From the NCBI GenBank assembly GCA_002471345.1, contig DKPS01000285.1, positions 1-36,933 on the forward strand: a stretch of 36,933 nucleotides of DNA, in the 5' to 3' direction. Of the stretch, positions 15,600 through 24,078 are shown piece after piece. The notes beneath the pieces were generated by a model. That model did not search any database. It saw nothing but the letters and a program-made list of their open reading frames with translations, and was not told the origin of the DNA. The position numbers and the translations under genes were made by a program. Numbering within the stretch: the stretch's first letter is position 1; each line of letters opens with the position of its first letter. This stretch comes from Saprospiraceae bacterium UBA7328 (GTDB taxonomy: Bacteria > Bacteroidota > Bacteroidia > Chitinophagales > Saprospiraceae).

Positions 15600-16253
15600 T
15601 TACCTAGATCCAAAAATCAAACTTCCAATTCTGACCATATTACTGCCACATTCCAGAGCCAGTAAATAATCTCCAGACATCCCCATAGAAAGAGTGTCAA
15701 AAACTGTATCATTCTCGCAGAAAGACGATTGAATTGAATCAAAAAGAGATTTAGCTGTTTCAAATTCTTTCCTTACTATCTCCATATTACTTGTAAAAGA
15801 TGCCATTGCCATTAATCCTCTTATTCGGATAAAAGGTGAATTTAAATCTTTCAAATTGTTCACAAAATCTTCGGCATTTTGTGCATTAATACCTTGCTTA
15901 GTAACTTCTAAAGCTATTTTTACTTGTATTAAGATGTCAATACACCGATTTGCCTTTTCTGCTTCTTTGATAATAACATGAGCTAGTTTTAGACTATCCA
16001 CTGAATGAATGAGGTGTACAAAAGATGCAATATGTTTTACCTTATTAGATTGTAAAGAACCAATGAGATGCCATTGAATGTCTTTTGGTAATTCCTTTTG
16101 TTTTTGAACTAACTCTTGAACTCTATTTTCCCCAAAACTTCTATGCCCTTTTTCATACAATTCTATAATAGATGAGTTTGGCTTGGTCTTGCTTACTGCT
16201 ATCAATGAGGCTTCTGCACTATCTGTATTTCGCTTCACCTCAATATATGACAT
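15600..16253 (-). CDS. YggS/PLPBP-family pyridoxal-phosphate-binding protein
   Basis: Member of the PLP homeostasis protein family (single-domain alanine racemase fold), thought to buffer PLP and affect amino-acid balance. The PLP lysine lies in IAVSKTKP, followed by GHRSFGENRVQEL, QWHLIGSLQSNKVK, RGLMAMASF, LSMGMSGDYLLA and the phosphate-binding GSNMVRIGSLIFGSR at the C-terminus. At 217 residues it is slightly shorter than the usual 225-235. It follows the deoxynucleoside kinase gene by 11 bases in one operon. Its stop is two bases from the stop of the convergent FG-GAP gene. Confidence 0.93.
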   Translation of the reverse strand: MSYIEVKRNTDSAEASLIAVSKTKPNSSIIELYEKGHRSFGENRVQELVQKQKELPKDIQWHLIGSLQSNKVKHIASFVHLIHSVDSLKLAHVIIKEAEKANRCIDILIQVKIALEVTKQGINAQNAEDFVNNLKDLNSPFIRIRGLMAMASFTSNMEIVRKEFETAKSLFDSIQSSFCENDTVFDTLSMGMSGDYLLALECGSNMVRIGSLIFGSR

Positions 16254-16264
16254 AATAATACTTG

Positions 16265-16906
16265 TTATGAATTGAAAAGTCCATGGAGGTTAGCATCAAT
16301 TTGCTCTATAATTTTAGATAAATCTTCTCTATTCTTTTTGAAATCTAAATCATCAACCGTAATGATCAGTTTTGGGCCCTCTTTGTAATTATTGATCCAG
16401 TTTTCATATCTCTCATTCAATTTTTTAAGATAGTCTAAGCTCATACTTCCTTCATATTCTCGGCCTCTATTTTGGATATGTGAAACTAGGGTAGAAATAT
16501 TCGCCTTAAGATAAATTAGAAGATCAGGTGGGGCAACTTGTGTTGACATTGTCTTGAACAGAGATATATAATTGTTGAAATCCCTTTCATCCATAAGACT
16601 CATCTCATATAGATTTGGAGCAAAAATGTAAGCATCTTCATAAATCGTTCTATCCTGTACTACTGTTTTGTCACCGTTATGGATTTCGAGTAGTTGCGTG
16701 TACCTGCTATTAAGAAAGTATATCTGCAAGTTAAATGACCACCTTCTCATATCATGATAAAAGTCATTCAGGTAAGGGTTTTCACCTGTATCCTCGTACA
16801 TGACATCCCACCCATAGTGCTCTGAAACTAAGGTAGATAACGTAGTCTTTCCTGTACCAATGTTACCAGTTATGGCTACATGTTTAATCCCAGACTTTTG
16901 GCTCAT
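16265..16906 (-). CDS. Deoxynucleoside kinase
   Basis: Phosphorylates deoxynucleosides (probably deoxyadenosine or deoxyguanosine) for nucleotide salvage. The 213-residue protein has the P-loop GNIGTGKTTL at residues 14-23, an acidic substrate-site segment VMYEDTGENPYL, the family DRS-like motif as VVQDRTIYEDAYIF, and the lid-type RGREYEGSMSLDYLKKL with two arginines, as in the dCK/dGK family. Substrate specificity is not readable from these motifs. It is the first gene of a two-gene unit with yggS, and it is divergent from gatC. Confidence 0.9.
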   Translation of the reverse strand: MSQKSGIKHVAITGNIGTGKTTLSTLVSEHYGWDVMYEDTGENPYLNDFYHDMRRWSFNLQIYFLNSRYTQLLEIHNGDKTVVQDRTIYEDAYIFAPNLYEMSLMDERDFNNYISLFKTMSTQVAPPDLLIYLKANISTLVSHIQNRGREYEGSMSLDYLKKLNERYENWINNYKEGPKLIITVDDLDFKKNREDLSKIIEQIDANLHGLFNS

Positions 16907-17014
16907 TCCACAATAATATGAAAATGTGCTGATAGGACAATTATCTATGCATTCAAATCAGAATTATTATAGGAGATGTAAGTGGTCTAGATCGCTTTAA
17001 ATCCTTTCAATGAG

Positions 17015-17022
17015 TATATTCG
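17015..17022 (+). promoter_or_regulatory. -7-like box upstream of gatC
   Basis: TATATTCG, one base off TAnnTTTG, 35 bases upstream of the gatC ATG. No good -33 TTTG is present at the right distance, so the call is tentative. Confidence 0.3.
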
Positions 17023-17057
17023 CCGATAATTTTATCGTTCATATCTAAAAGAATTAA

Positions 17058-17351
17058 ATGGTAATAGACGATGCTTTAATTTCAAAACTTGAAAAGCTTT
17101 CTCGTTTAGAACTTCGAGAAGAGGAAAAGGTGAAAGTGAAAGAAGATCTAAACAAAATGCTAGGCATGTTTGATAAACTTAATGAAGTTGATACAAATGA
17201 TGTAGAGCCGTTGAGATATGTTCTGGATGAGCATTCTTCAGCTATAAGAGATGATGTAGTAGGTGAGGAGCTAGATAATCACAAAGCTCTTCAGAATGCA
17301 GAAGAAAGTAAAAAACCATTTTTTGTGGTTCCTAAGTTTTTGAAAAAGTAA
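17058..17351 (+). CDS. gatC: Asp-tRNA(Asn)/Glu-tRNA(Gln) amidotransferase subunit C
   Basis: Small scaffold subunit that holds GatA and GatB together in the amidotransferase that converts misacylated Glu-tRNA(Gln) or Asp-tRNA(Asn). At 97 residues it is the normal length. Typical family features are the N-terminal ISKLEKLSRLELREEEK helix, the KEDLNKMLGMFDKLNEVDT segment and VEPLRYVLDE, ending in a hydrophobic FFVVPKFLKK tail. gatA and gatB are not in the window, which is common for this gene. The ABC ATPase gene starts nine bases after the stop, so the two form an operon. Confidence 0.93.
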   Translation: MVIDDALISKLEKLSRLELREEEKVKVKEDLNKMLGMFDKLNEVDTNDVEPLRYVLDEHSSAIRDDVVGEELDNHKALQNAEESKKPFFVVPKFLKK

Positions 17352-17360
17352 ATACTTAAA

Positions 17361-18101
17361 ATGAACGATAGCGTAATATTCACTGAAAACCTGACGAAAA
17401 CCTATGACATGGGCGAGATTCAGGTGCATGCTTTGAGAGGCATAGACATTACTATAAAGAAAAGTGAATATGTAGCTCTAATGGGCTCCTCAGGTTCAGG
17501 AAAGTCAACCTTGATGAATCTATTGGGTTGCCTTGATACACCTACAATAGGCAAGTACTTTCTTAATGGAGAAGATGTTTCATTACTAGATGATAATGAA
17601 TTGGCCGAAATAAGAAATAAGGAAATTGGATTCATATTTCAAACATTTAACCTTCTACCAAGGTTAAGCTCTTTGGATAATGTTTCATTGCCTTTAATTT
17701 ATTCTGGTATGTCAAGGAGAAAAAGAGAGGATATGGCAGAAATTGCCTTAGAAAAAGTAGGACTTGCTGACAGAATGGACCATAAACCGAATGAACTATC
17801 AGGTGGCCAGAGGCAAAGGGTTGCTATTGCAAGAGGTCTTGTGAACAATCCAGCACTGCTATTAGCAGATGAGCCTACCGGAAACTTAGATACTAAAACT
17901 TCAATTGAGATAATGGCGATTTTGGAGAAACTTCATGATATGGGCCATACAATTGTAGTGGTAACTCATGAGCCAGACATTGCTGCTCATTCATCTCGTA
18001 TAATTAGGCTTAAGGATGGATTAGTAGAATCAGATAAAATAAATGAAAATGTTGTGAGGGCTTTAGATCCTGATCACCATTACAACATTCATAGTATTTA
18101 G
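17361..18101 (+). CDS. ABC transporter ATPase, LolD/MacB type
   Basis: ATP-binding subunit of an ABC transporter of the lipoprotein-releasing or macrolide-export (LolD/MacB/FtsE) group. In 246 residues it shows Walker [11 protein letters not shown], a Q-loop [10 protein letters not shown], the signature [15 protein letters not shown], Walker [13 protein letters not shown] and the switch histidine in VVVTHEP. The [19 protein letters not shown] context and DEPTGNLD are characteristic of this subgroup. No permease is adjacent, so its partner is elsewhere. It follows gatC by nine bases. LolD is the likeliest assignment but MacB-like efflux cannot be excluded. Confidence 0.92.
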   Translation: MNDSVIFTENLTKTYDMGEIQVHALRGIDITIKKSEYVALMGSSGSGKSTLMNLLGCLDTPTIGKYFLNGEDVSLLDDNELAEIRNKEIGFIFQTFNLLPRLSSLDNVSLPLIYSGMSRRKREDMAEIALEKVGLADRMDHKPNELSGGQRQRVAIARGLVNNPALLLADEPTGNLDTKTSIEIMAILEKLHDMGHTIVVVTHEPDIAAHSSRIIRLKDGLVESDKINENVVRALDPDHHYNIHSI

Positions 18102-18208
18102 CCCTAATAAGAATTAGAAACCACTCAAATTCTATTTCTTTCCATTTTTGTCAAGGTTTTTGATTTAACTTCTACAGTTGTGGATTGTTCCTATAATTGT
18201 AAAATATT

Positions 18209-20245
18209 ATGAAGATTGATTTTAAAGCCATTTTTTCCAAGAAGGAGAATATTATCTCCATGCTCTTGGTATTGGCAGTTATCATCTTTATAGCTTTTCT
18301 TTTTCCATCTACAGGTCGATTTCATCTAGAATATAATGAAGGTGAAGTATGGAAATACGATGATCTGCTTGCCCCATTCGAATTCCCTCTATTAAAGAAT
18401 ATTGATGAGGTGAATAGATTGAAAAAAGAAGTTCGAAGTGAATTTGTTCCTCATTTTAAAAAAACATCCTCTTTTGGTAAAATTCATGATATTGTCACTA
18501 ATTATGTGATTGAGATAAAATCAGAATTGGTTAATTCTTCTTATCAAAAACTTTTGAGGTTTCTCAAAGAAAACCAACAAAAAATTTTAATTACTAAAGA
18601 TCAACTTTCTTTTGGAGATCTTAATAAGACTGAGTTTTTCCTTCTTGAAGCACAAGGAAGTATAAAATTATCCAAAGACCAATACTTTGATATCAATGAT
18701 TACTATACTTTTATAATCGGTGAAATACCAAGTAGCTATCATGAGGAGCTAGGAAAAATCATCACTATTGAGGCGGAGATTGATCTAGATAAAAGTAAAA
18801 GTGAACTTCAAAAAGCAGAAAGCCTTGCCATTCTATCCGATGAATCTATAAGAGATGGGGAACTCATCGTCTCTAAAGGAAATCTAATATCCACTCCTGT
18901 ATATCAAAAACTACAATCATTAGAAGATGCTTTTGCGAAAAAAGAAGTAACATTTACTGAAGGTTTTGGATCATTTACAGGACACATCATATTGACTTTC
19001 CTGATTCTAGGAGCCTTGATGCTTTATTTGCATTTTCATTTTCCATTGATTTTACAGACACCAAAGGAGCTTTCATTTATTCTTTTGTGGATAGTCGTGT
19101 TCACTTTTCTAGTGTATCAAATTGAGAAAACTCCAAACCTGAGTGCCTACATGATTCCTTTTTGTATTGCCCCTATTGTGATAAAGACCTATTATGAAGA
19201 AAGATTAGCACTATTCGTGCACATAGTAATTGTTCTAATTGCGAGTTTTTTGTCAGCACTAGATTATGAATTCACTTTTCTACAGATACTTGCTGGGATT
19301 GTGACGGTGTTACTAATAGAAGAGACAAGGTATTGGGATAGATTTTTTGTTTCCATTCTAATTATTCTTTCCAGTTATGTCCTGGGATTTTGGGGACTGA
19401 ATATGGCTGCTTCAAATGCAATTGGTCAAGGAATCGAGATTTCAGTTTTAAAATGGTTGGGTGTAAATGGAGTTTTGATTTTGTTGGCATATCCAATAAT
19501 CCCATTGTTTTCTAAAATATTTGGTTTTACTAGTAACATAACTCTAATGGAACTAGCAGATCTGAATAAACCACTGCTAAAAGATTTATCAATCAGTGCA
19601 CCTGGTACATTTCAACACTCTCTTCAGGTTTCTAATCTTTCACAGGCAGCTGCTGAAAAGATTGGAGCTAATAGTCTTCTAATAAAGGTCGCTGCTCTAT
19701 ACCATGATATTGGGAAGTTATCTGACCCTATGATTTTTATAGAAAATGTAGGTTACGGAAGGAATCCACATGAACAATTGAGCTATATAGAAAGTGCAAA
19801 GAAAATTATTGCACATGTTTCAGAAGGTGAAAAATTAGCCAAAACTTATGGCCTCCCCAAAGAAATTATATCTATGATAAGGACTCATCATGGAACTACA
19901 AAGGTTGAATTTTTCTACAGAAAGCAACAAGAAGAGCATCCAGATGAACTTATAGACGATGCTGCTTTTACTTACCCAGGCCCCAAACCTGTGACTAAAG
20001 AAGAAACCATATTGCTTTTAGCAGATTCAATAGAAGCCACATCTAAAAGTTTAAACCTTCCAACAGCTCAGGAGATTGACGATCTTGTGGATACGATAAC
20101 TTTAGATAAAATAAAACAGGGTCAACTCTCAGAATCTAAGTTGAATTATAGGGAGATGGTAGTCTGCAAAAATATATTTAAAGACTTATTAAAAAGTATT
20201 AACCATGTTCGAATCAAGTACCCTGAAGCAGTAAAGTCTGACTAA
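18209..20245 (+). CDS. 7TM-HD family phosphohydrolase, PgpH-like (probable c-di-AMP phosphodiesterase)
   Basis: Membrane phosphodiesterase that most likely degrades cyclic di-AMP, by homology to PgpH. The 678-residue chain has a first membrane helix (about 15-33), then an extracellular 7TMR-HDED domain (about 45-250) with the EVNRLKKEVRSEF segment. A multi-helix membrane block follows (about 255-437), then a cytoplasmic HD domain. The HD motifs are GTFQHSLQVSNLS (His470), AALYHDIGKL (His499-Asp500) and MIRTHHGTT (His560-His561). A later conserved segment, LLLADSIEATSKSL, closes the domain. All metal ligands expected of an active HD enzyme are present. It starts 107 bases after the ABC ATPase gene. 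Its TAA stop overlaps the TAG stop of the convergent coaE in CTAA. Confidence 0.9.
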   Translation: MKIDFKAIFSKKENIISMLLVLAVIIFIAFLFPSTGRFHLEYNEGEVWKYDDLLAPFEFPLLKNIDEVNRLKKEVRSEFVPHFKKTSSFGKIHDIVTNYVIEIKSELVNSSYQKLLRFLKENQQKILITKDQLSFGDLNKTEFFLLEAQGSIKLSKDQYFDINDYYTFIIGEIPSSYHEELGKIITIEAEIDLDKSKSELQKAESLAILSDESIRDGELIVSKGNLISTPVYQKLQSLEDAFAKKEVTFTEGFGSFTGHIILTFLILGALMLYLHFHFPLILQTPKELSFILLWIVVFTFLVYQIEKTPNLSAYMIPFCIAPIVIKTYYEERLALFVHIVIVLIASFLSALDYEFTFLQILAGIVTVLLIEETRYWDRFFVSILIILSSYVLGFWGLNMAASNAIGQGIEISVLKWLGVNGVLILLAYPIIPLFSKIFGFTSNITLMELADLNKPLLKDLSISAPGTFQHSLQVSNLSQAAAEKIGANSLLIKVAALYHDIGKLSDPMIFIENVGYGRNPHEQLSYIESAKKIIAHVSEGEKLAKTYGLPKEIISMIRTHHGTTKVEFFYRKQQEEHPDELIDDAAFTYPGPKPVTKEETILLLADSIEATSKSLNLPTAQEIDDLVDTITLDKIKQGQLSESKLNYREMVVCKNIFKDLLKSINHVRIKYPEAVKSD

Positions 20246-20835
20246 TTTATTGATTCTAAAATAACATTGTGAATGTCCCAAACCTGTTTGATCAATGATG
20301 TATGGCCATCATTGAGTATCACAAAGTCAGCTTTTAACACTTTTTCTTCTTGAGGCATTTGTTTATTGATTCTATCCATCACATCTTCTTCAGAAATATT
20401 GTCTCTATCTATAATCCTTTGTATTCTTAGTTCGAGAGGAGCATCTACAACGATGACAAAATCAAGAAAAGAGACTGAGCCGGATTCAAACATCAATGCT
20501 GCTTCGTAAAGACCATAAGGAGTTTCAACATGATTAAACCATTTTATTAAATCCATTCCAACGGCAGGATGGACTATTTGATTGATTCTCTTGGTCTTAT
20601 CTGGGTTTTTGAAAATTATGTTACCAATATGCTTTCGATTCAAATTTCCATTTTCATCATAGCTTTCTGATCCAAATTCTTTAATGATTTGAGCCTTTAC
20701 ATCGCTATCATGAATCATTAACCATTTGGCTCTGGTATCAGCATCATATATTGGAATATTAAAACTTTCAAATATTCTGGCACAAAAAGATTTCCCTACT
20801 CCTATTCCTCCTGTTATTCCTATTTTTTTACACAT
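20242..20835 (-). CDS. coaE: Dephospho-CoA kinase
   Basis: Phosphorylates the ribose 3'-hydroxyl of dephospho-CoA, the last step of CoA synthesis. The 197-residue protein has the P-loop GGIGVGKSFCARIF (residues 9-22), IYDADTRAKWLM with the catalytic-site Asp, NQIVHPAV, then YEAALMFESG and VVVDAPLELRIQRIIDR. It starts inside the end of yigZ (16-base overlap), so the two are co-transcribed. Its stop codon is interlocked with that of the convergent HD phosphodiesterase gene. Confidence 0.95.
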   Translation of the reverse strand: MCKKIGITGGIGVGKSFCARIFESFNIPIYDADTRAKWLMIHDSDVKAQIIKEFGSESYDENGNLNRKHIGNIIFKNPDKTKRINQIVHPAVGMDLIKWFNHVETPYGLYEAALMFESGSVSFLDFVIVVDAPLELRIQRIIDRDNISEEDVMDRINKQMPQEEKVLKADFVILNDGHTSLIKQVWDIHNVILESIN

Positions 20836-21482
20836 TCTTCTATTTTGATGTCTGACTTAAATGATTCATGGGTGACATAATCTTTACTTATACCATGAAA
20901 ATGAGATTGGAAATGAACTAATTTATCTTCAAATTCCGACAATCTTATTTCTACTTTTATCCAATTTTCCATTCCCATATGCTGATCCTTGATTTCAATA
21001 TTGGTAGTTTTTAAGCTATTGTACACTTTTCCCATCTGATCATGACTAAAATGAATTTTGGCATATTGATAAACATATTCTATTACTATTTTTGAATTGT
21101 TAATCACATCTCTACTACTTTCTTTATATGCTCTAATTAGTCCTGAAGCCCCTAATTTAGTTCCTCCAAAATACCTTACGACTGCGAGTAAAGAATCTGT
21201 AAGTTCAAAACTTTTTAATTCATTGTATATTGGTCTGCCAGCTGTGCCTGAAGGTTCTCCATCATCATTCATTCTAAACTTTGTGCCATCGACCCCAAGA
21301 TGATATGCATAGCATATATGTCTTGATTTAGGATGAATGCTTTTAAGATTTAATATCTTCTCTGTCACCTCTTCTTCATTTTGCACATGGTACAGGTATG
21401 ACAAGAATTTGCTCCCTTTTTCTTTATAAAGTCCTTCAGAATTTGCTTCTATAGTCTTGAATTCGTCAATAATTAAGTCCAT
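20820..21482 (-). CDS. YigZ/IMPACT (UPF0029) family protein
   Basis: Conserved protein of the YigZ/IMPACT family; the bacterial function is unsettled, with a role in translation-related regulation proposed from the eukaryotic relative. In 220 residues it shows the family core: GSKFLSYLYHV, HICYAYHLG, FRMNDDGEPSGTAGRPI and VVRYFGGTKLGASGLIRAY. The C-terminal ferredoxin-like domain (KIHFSHDQMGKVYNSLK onward) is present. It is the first gene of a unit with coaE, overlapping it by 16 bases. It is divergent from the BT_3928-like gene. Confidence 0.9.
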   Translation of the reverse strand: MDLIIDEFKTIEANSEGLYKEKGSKFLSYLYHVQNEEEVTEKILNLKSIHPKSRHICYAYHLGVDGTKFRMNDDGEPSGTAGRPIYNELKSFELTDSLLAVVRYFGGTKLGASGLIRAYKESSRDVINNSKIVIEYVYQYAKIHFSHDQMGKVYNSLKTTNIEIKDQHMGMENWIKVEIRLSEFEDKLVHFQSHFHGISKDYVTHESFKSDIKIEECVKK

Positions 21483-21538
21483 ATAGTGGCTAATATGCGT
21501 ATTAACTTGTCATTTACATTATTATTTAAAACAAGTTT

Positions 21539-21546
21539 TACATTTG
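21539..21546 (+). promoter_or_regulatory. -7 box deciding the start of the BT_3928-like gene
   Basis: TACATTTG matches TAnnTTTG exactly and lies 14 bases before ATG 21561. If used, transcription would begin after the alternative upstream ATG at 21486, so the downstream start must be right. No -33 TTTG is found at the normal spacing. Confidence 0.45.
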
Positions 21547-21560
21547 CAAAAAAAAATAAT

Positions 21561-23051
21561 ATGACGCTTACAGTTATACTCATATATGTGGGGATTGCCG
21601 CGATAATTTTAACATTGATCACCGTCTTTGCTTTTAAGACGCATAAAAGTTGGCTTATGACTTTTCTGCAGAATTATGTTGGTGCTTTTTTCATTTTCTC
21701 TGGTTGGGTTAAGGCCGTTGACCCTTTGGGTACAGCTTACAAGATGGAGCAATATTTTGCTGAATTCGAAGCTACTTTTGAAGCCACATGGTTTTCATTT
21801 CTTACTCCATTGTTTCCTTTTCTTTCATCTATGGCTGTTCAGTTTGCTGTGCTGATGATCATATTTGAAATAATACTCGGTATAATGCTAATTATTGGAT
21901 CTAGACCAAAGTTAACATCTTGGGCCTTCCTACTACTGGTTGCTTTTTTTACATTTCTCACAGGATTTACATATTTGACTGGATATGTACCTAATGGAGG
22001 TAATTTCTTTGATTTTGGTTCGTGGTCAGATTATAATGTGAATAACATGAGGGTTACGGATTGTGGATGCTTTGGAGATTTTATCAAATTAGCACCCAAA
22101 GTTTCATTTTTTAAAGATGTAATACTTTTATTTCCTGCTTTCTTTTTTCTTTTTAGATATCAAGATTTTCATACTTGCTTCTCATCGAAAGTAAGAGGAA
22201 GTGTATTAACGGTCTCATTAATTGGATTGGTGATTTATTGCATGAGTAATTATGTTTCGGATATTCCTAAGTTAGATTTTCGACCTTTCAAAAAAGGTGC
22301 TGATATAGCATCTCAAAAGCAAGCTGAAACTGATGCTCAAGCCAATGTTCAGGTATTAGGATTTGTTTTAGAAAACAAAAACTCAGGAGAGGTGATCCAA
22401 GTGCCATACAACGATTATTTAGCCAACTTGGCAAATTATCCATCCGATACCTGGAAAGTTACAGATCAGGTACTTGGTGAACCGGCAATTCCTCTTACGA
22501 AAATAAGTGATTTTGATATTTCAGATATTTATGGTCATCCGGCAACAGATCAGTTACTTTTAGAAAAAGGACCTTACATTATGATAGTTTGTCATAAAAC
22601 ATATGGGTCTGGAAACCAAGCTACTAAAGTGGTTGAAGATACAGTGTTTGTTATGGACACTATTTACAATGATGCTTATCAAGAAGGATATGTTATTGAA
22701 AAGAATGTAGAGAGAATTGATAAAAACACTGTGAGTTTCACGAACTACATTTGGAAAGATTACTATGCTAAAAGATTTGAAGAAGTTATCAAACCATTTG
22801 TTTCAGATGCAAGAAGAAATGGGATAAAGACTGTGGCTGTGATAGGAGGCGCTGATAAGGCTAAAATACTAGATTTTGAATCTGACCTTGAACTTGGGAT
22901 AGATTACTATGTAGCTGATGATATATTACTAAAAACTATTGTCAGATCTAATCCAGGAATTGTGTTATGGGAGGACGGTAAAATATTGGATAAATGGCAT
23001 TATAAAAAACTGCCCTCCTTTGAAGAAGTTAAAAATTTACATATAAAATAA
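21561..23051 (+). CDS. DoxX-like membrane protein, BT_3928 type
   Basis: A 496-residue inner-membrane protein with a DoxX-like N-terminal half, conserved in Bacteroidota; the function is not established. From ATG 21561 the chain opens with a membrane helix (residues 4-25), then AFFIFSGWVKAVDP, further helices at about 90-112, 120-140 and 187-200, a conserved DCGCFGDF motif (Cys168, Cys170) and a helix near 215-230. The C-terminal 260 residues are soluble and without obvious catalytic motifs. The paired cysteines suggest redox or quinone-linked chemistry as in other DoxX/MauE-like proteins. The ORF could be extended to 21486, but those 25 residues look non-coding and a -7 box lies between the two starts. 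Confidence 0.78.
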   Translation: MTLTVILIYVGIAAIILTLITVFAFKTHKSWLMTFLQNYVGAFFIFSGWVKAVDPLGTAYKMEQYFAEFEATFEATWFSFLTPLFPFLSSMAVQFAVLMIIFEIILGIMLIIGSRPKLTSWAFLLLVAFFTFLTGFTYLTGYVPNGGNFFDFGSWSDYNVNNMRVTDCGCFGDFIKLAPKVSFFKDVILLFPAFFFLFRYQDFHTCFSSKVRGSVLTVSLIGLVIYCMSNYVSDIPKLDFRPFKKGADIASQKQAETDAQANVQVLGFVLENKNSGEVIQVPYNDYLANLANYPSDTWKVTDQVLGEPAIPLTKISDFDISDIYGHPATDQLLLEKGPYIMIVCHKTYGSGNQATKVVEDTVFVMDTIYNDAYQEGYVIEKNVERIDKNTVSFTNYIWKDYYAKRFEEVIKPFVSDARRNGIKTVAVIGGADKAKILDFESDLELGIDYYVADDILLKTIVRSNPGIVLWEDGKILDKWHYKKLPSFEEVKNLHIK

Positions 23052-23053
23052 TT

Positions 23054-23086
23054 TTTGCATTTGTTTATCATTATTATCTATCTTCG
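23054..23086 (+). promoter_or_regulatory. Promoter upstream of nusB
   Basis: TTTG at 23054-23057, a 21-base spacer, then TATCTTCG at 23079-23086, one base off TAnnTTTG. It is 29 bases upstream of the nusB ATG. Sequence and spacing both fit the Bacteroidota consensus. Confidence 0.45.
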
Positions 23087-23115
23087 CGACTGTTAAAAAG
23101 ATGACATGATAGTAC

Positions 23116-24042
23116 ATGCTCAGTAGACGAAGTGTAAGAATTAAAGCGATGCAGTTTTTATTCTCTCTTAGCAGAGATGAAGACTTGAAATTTGACGAAG
23201 CTGCGAAACGCTTTTGGATTAGTATTGAAACTACTTATGACTTGTATATGTACAACCTGTATCTTCTAATGGAAGTTACTAAGTGTGCCTATCAAGATGC
23301 CGAAAATAGAAAGACTAAACACCTTCCTTCGGCATATGACAAAAAATTCACGGCTAAGATAGATACCAATCCACTGATGAATTCACTCTCGGAGAATAGT
23401 GAGCTTAGTAAGGAATTTAAAAAGAGAAATTTCGAAAGTCTTAAGAATACAGACTATTACAAGAAAATCTATAATTCCTTTTCGAAAAATGAGGAATACA
23501 AAAAGTACATAGAAAGTGAAAATTCTAAAGAGGATGATCTCAGTATTCTATTAGACCTGTATCGACATTGTAGAAAGAGTGAGCTCTTTAATGAACTGCT
23601 TGAAGATGGTTATCCACAATGGATTGATGATAAATCGGTAGTTGTTGGAAGTGTTAAAAAGACTCTTAAACAATTGCCCGCTGCAGAATCAAAATTCTTT
23701 GATCAGTATTATCCTGATGATGAAACAGTTAAAGAGTATGGATTTGAGTTATTCAAAAAAACATATGAAGAAAATGATTCTCTTTTAGAAATCATTAAGC
23801 CTACTCTAAAAAACTGGGATCACGAGAGAGTTGCTATTATTGATATGATCTTATTAAAAATGGCACTTTCTGAATATTTGTATTTTGAGACTATTCCCAC
23901 TACGGTAACACTCAATGAGTATTTAGAAGTTTCCAAAATGTATAGCACAGCAAAGAGTAAAGATTTTATAAACGGTATTCTGGATCGACTTAAGAATGAT
24001 CTTACTGAGAATAAGATGATCAAAAAGAAGACTATAAAATAG
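23116..24042 (+). CDS. nusB: Transcription antitermination factor NusB (long Bacteroidota form)
   Basis: RNA-binding component of the rRNA antitermination complex, with NusE, NusA and NusG. The start MLSRRSVRIKAMQFLFS is the family's arginine-rich RNA-binding helix. The C-terminal third (WDHERVAIIDMILLKMALSEY, then TTVTLNEYLEVSKMYS and FINGILDRL) is the canonical NusB bundle. At 308 residues it is about twice the E. coli length because of about 150 extra Lys/Asp/Glu-rich residues between the first helix and the core. That extension is usual in Bacteroidota. It is followed by guaA after 36 bases. Confidence 0.92.
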   Translation: MLSRRSVRIKAMQFLFSLSRDEDLKFDEAAKRFWISIETTYDLYMYNLYLLMEVTKCAYQDAENRKTKHLPSAYDKKFTAKIDTNPLMNSLSENSELSKEFKKRNFESLKNTDYYKKIYNSFSKNEEYKKYIESENSKEDDLSILLDLYRHCRKSELFNELLEDGYPQWIDDKSVVVGSVKKTLKQLPAAESKFFDQYYPDDETVKEYGFELFKKTYEENDSLLEIIKPTLKNWDHERVAIIDMILLKMALSEYLYFETIPTTVTLNEYLEVSKMYSTAKSKDFINGILDRLKNDLTENKMIKKKTIK

Positions 24043-24078
24043 CTTCATAAAAGAATTCACATTTTCTGAATTACAATA

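Noticed and set aside
18102..18208. Possible terminator in the gap after the ABC ATPase gene
   Set aside because: Only 5-bp A/T-rich stems (CTAAT/ATTAG and TAGAA/TTCTA) can be formed, without a T-run, so no terminator is called.
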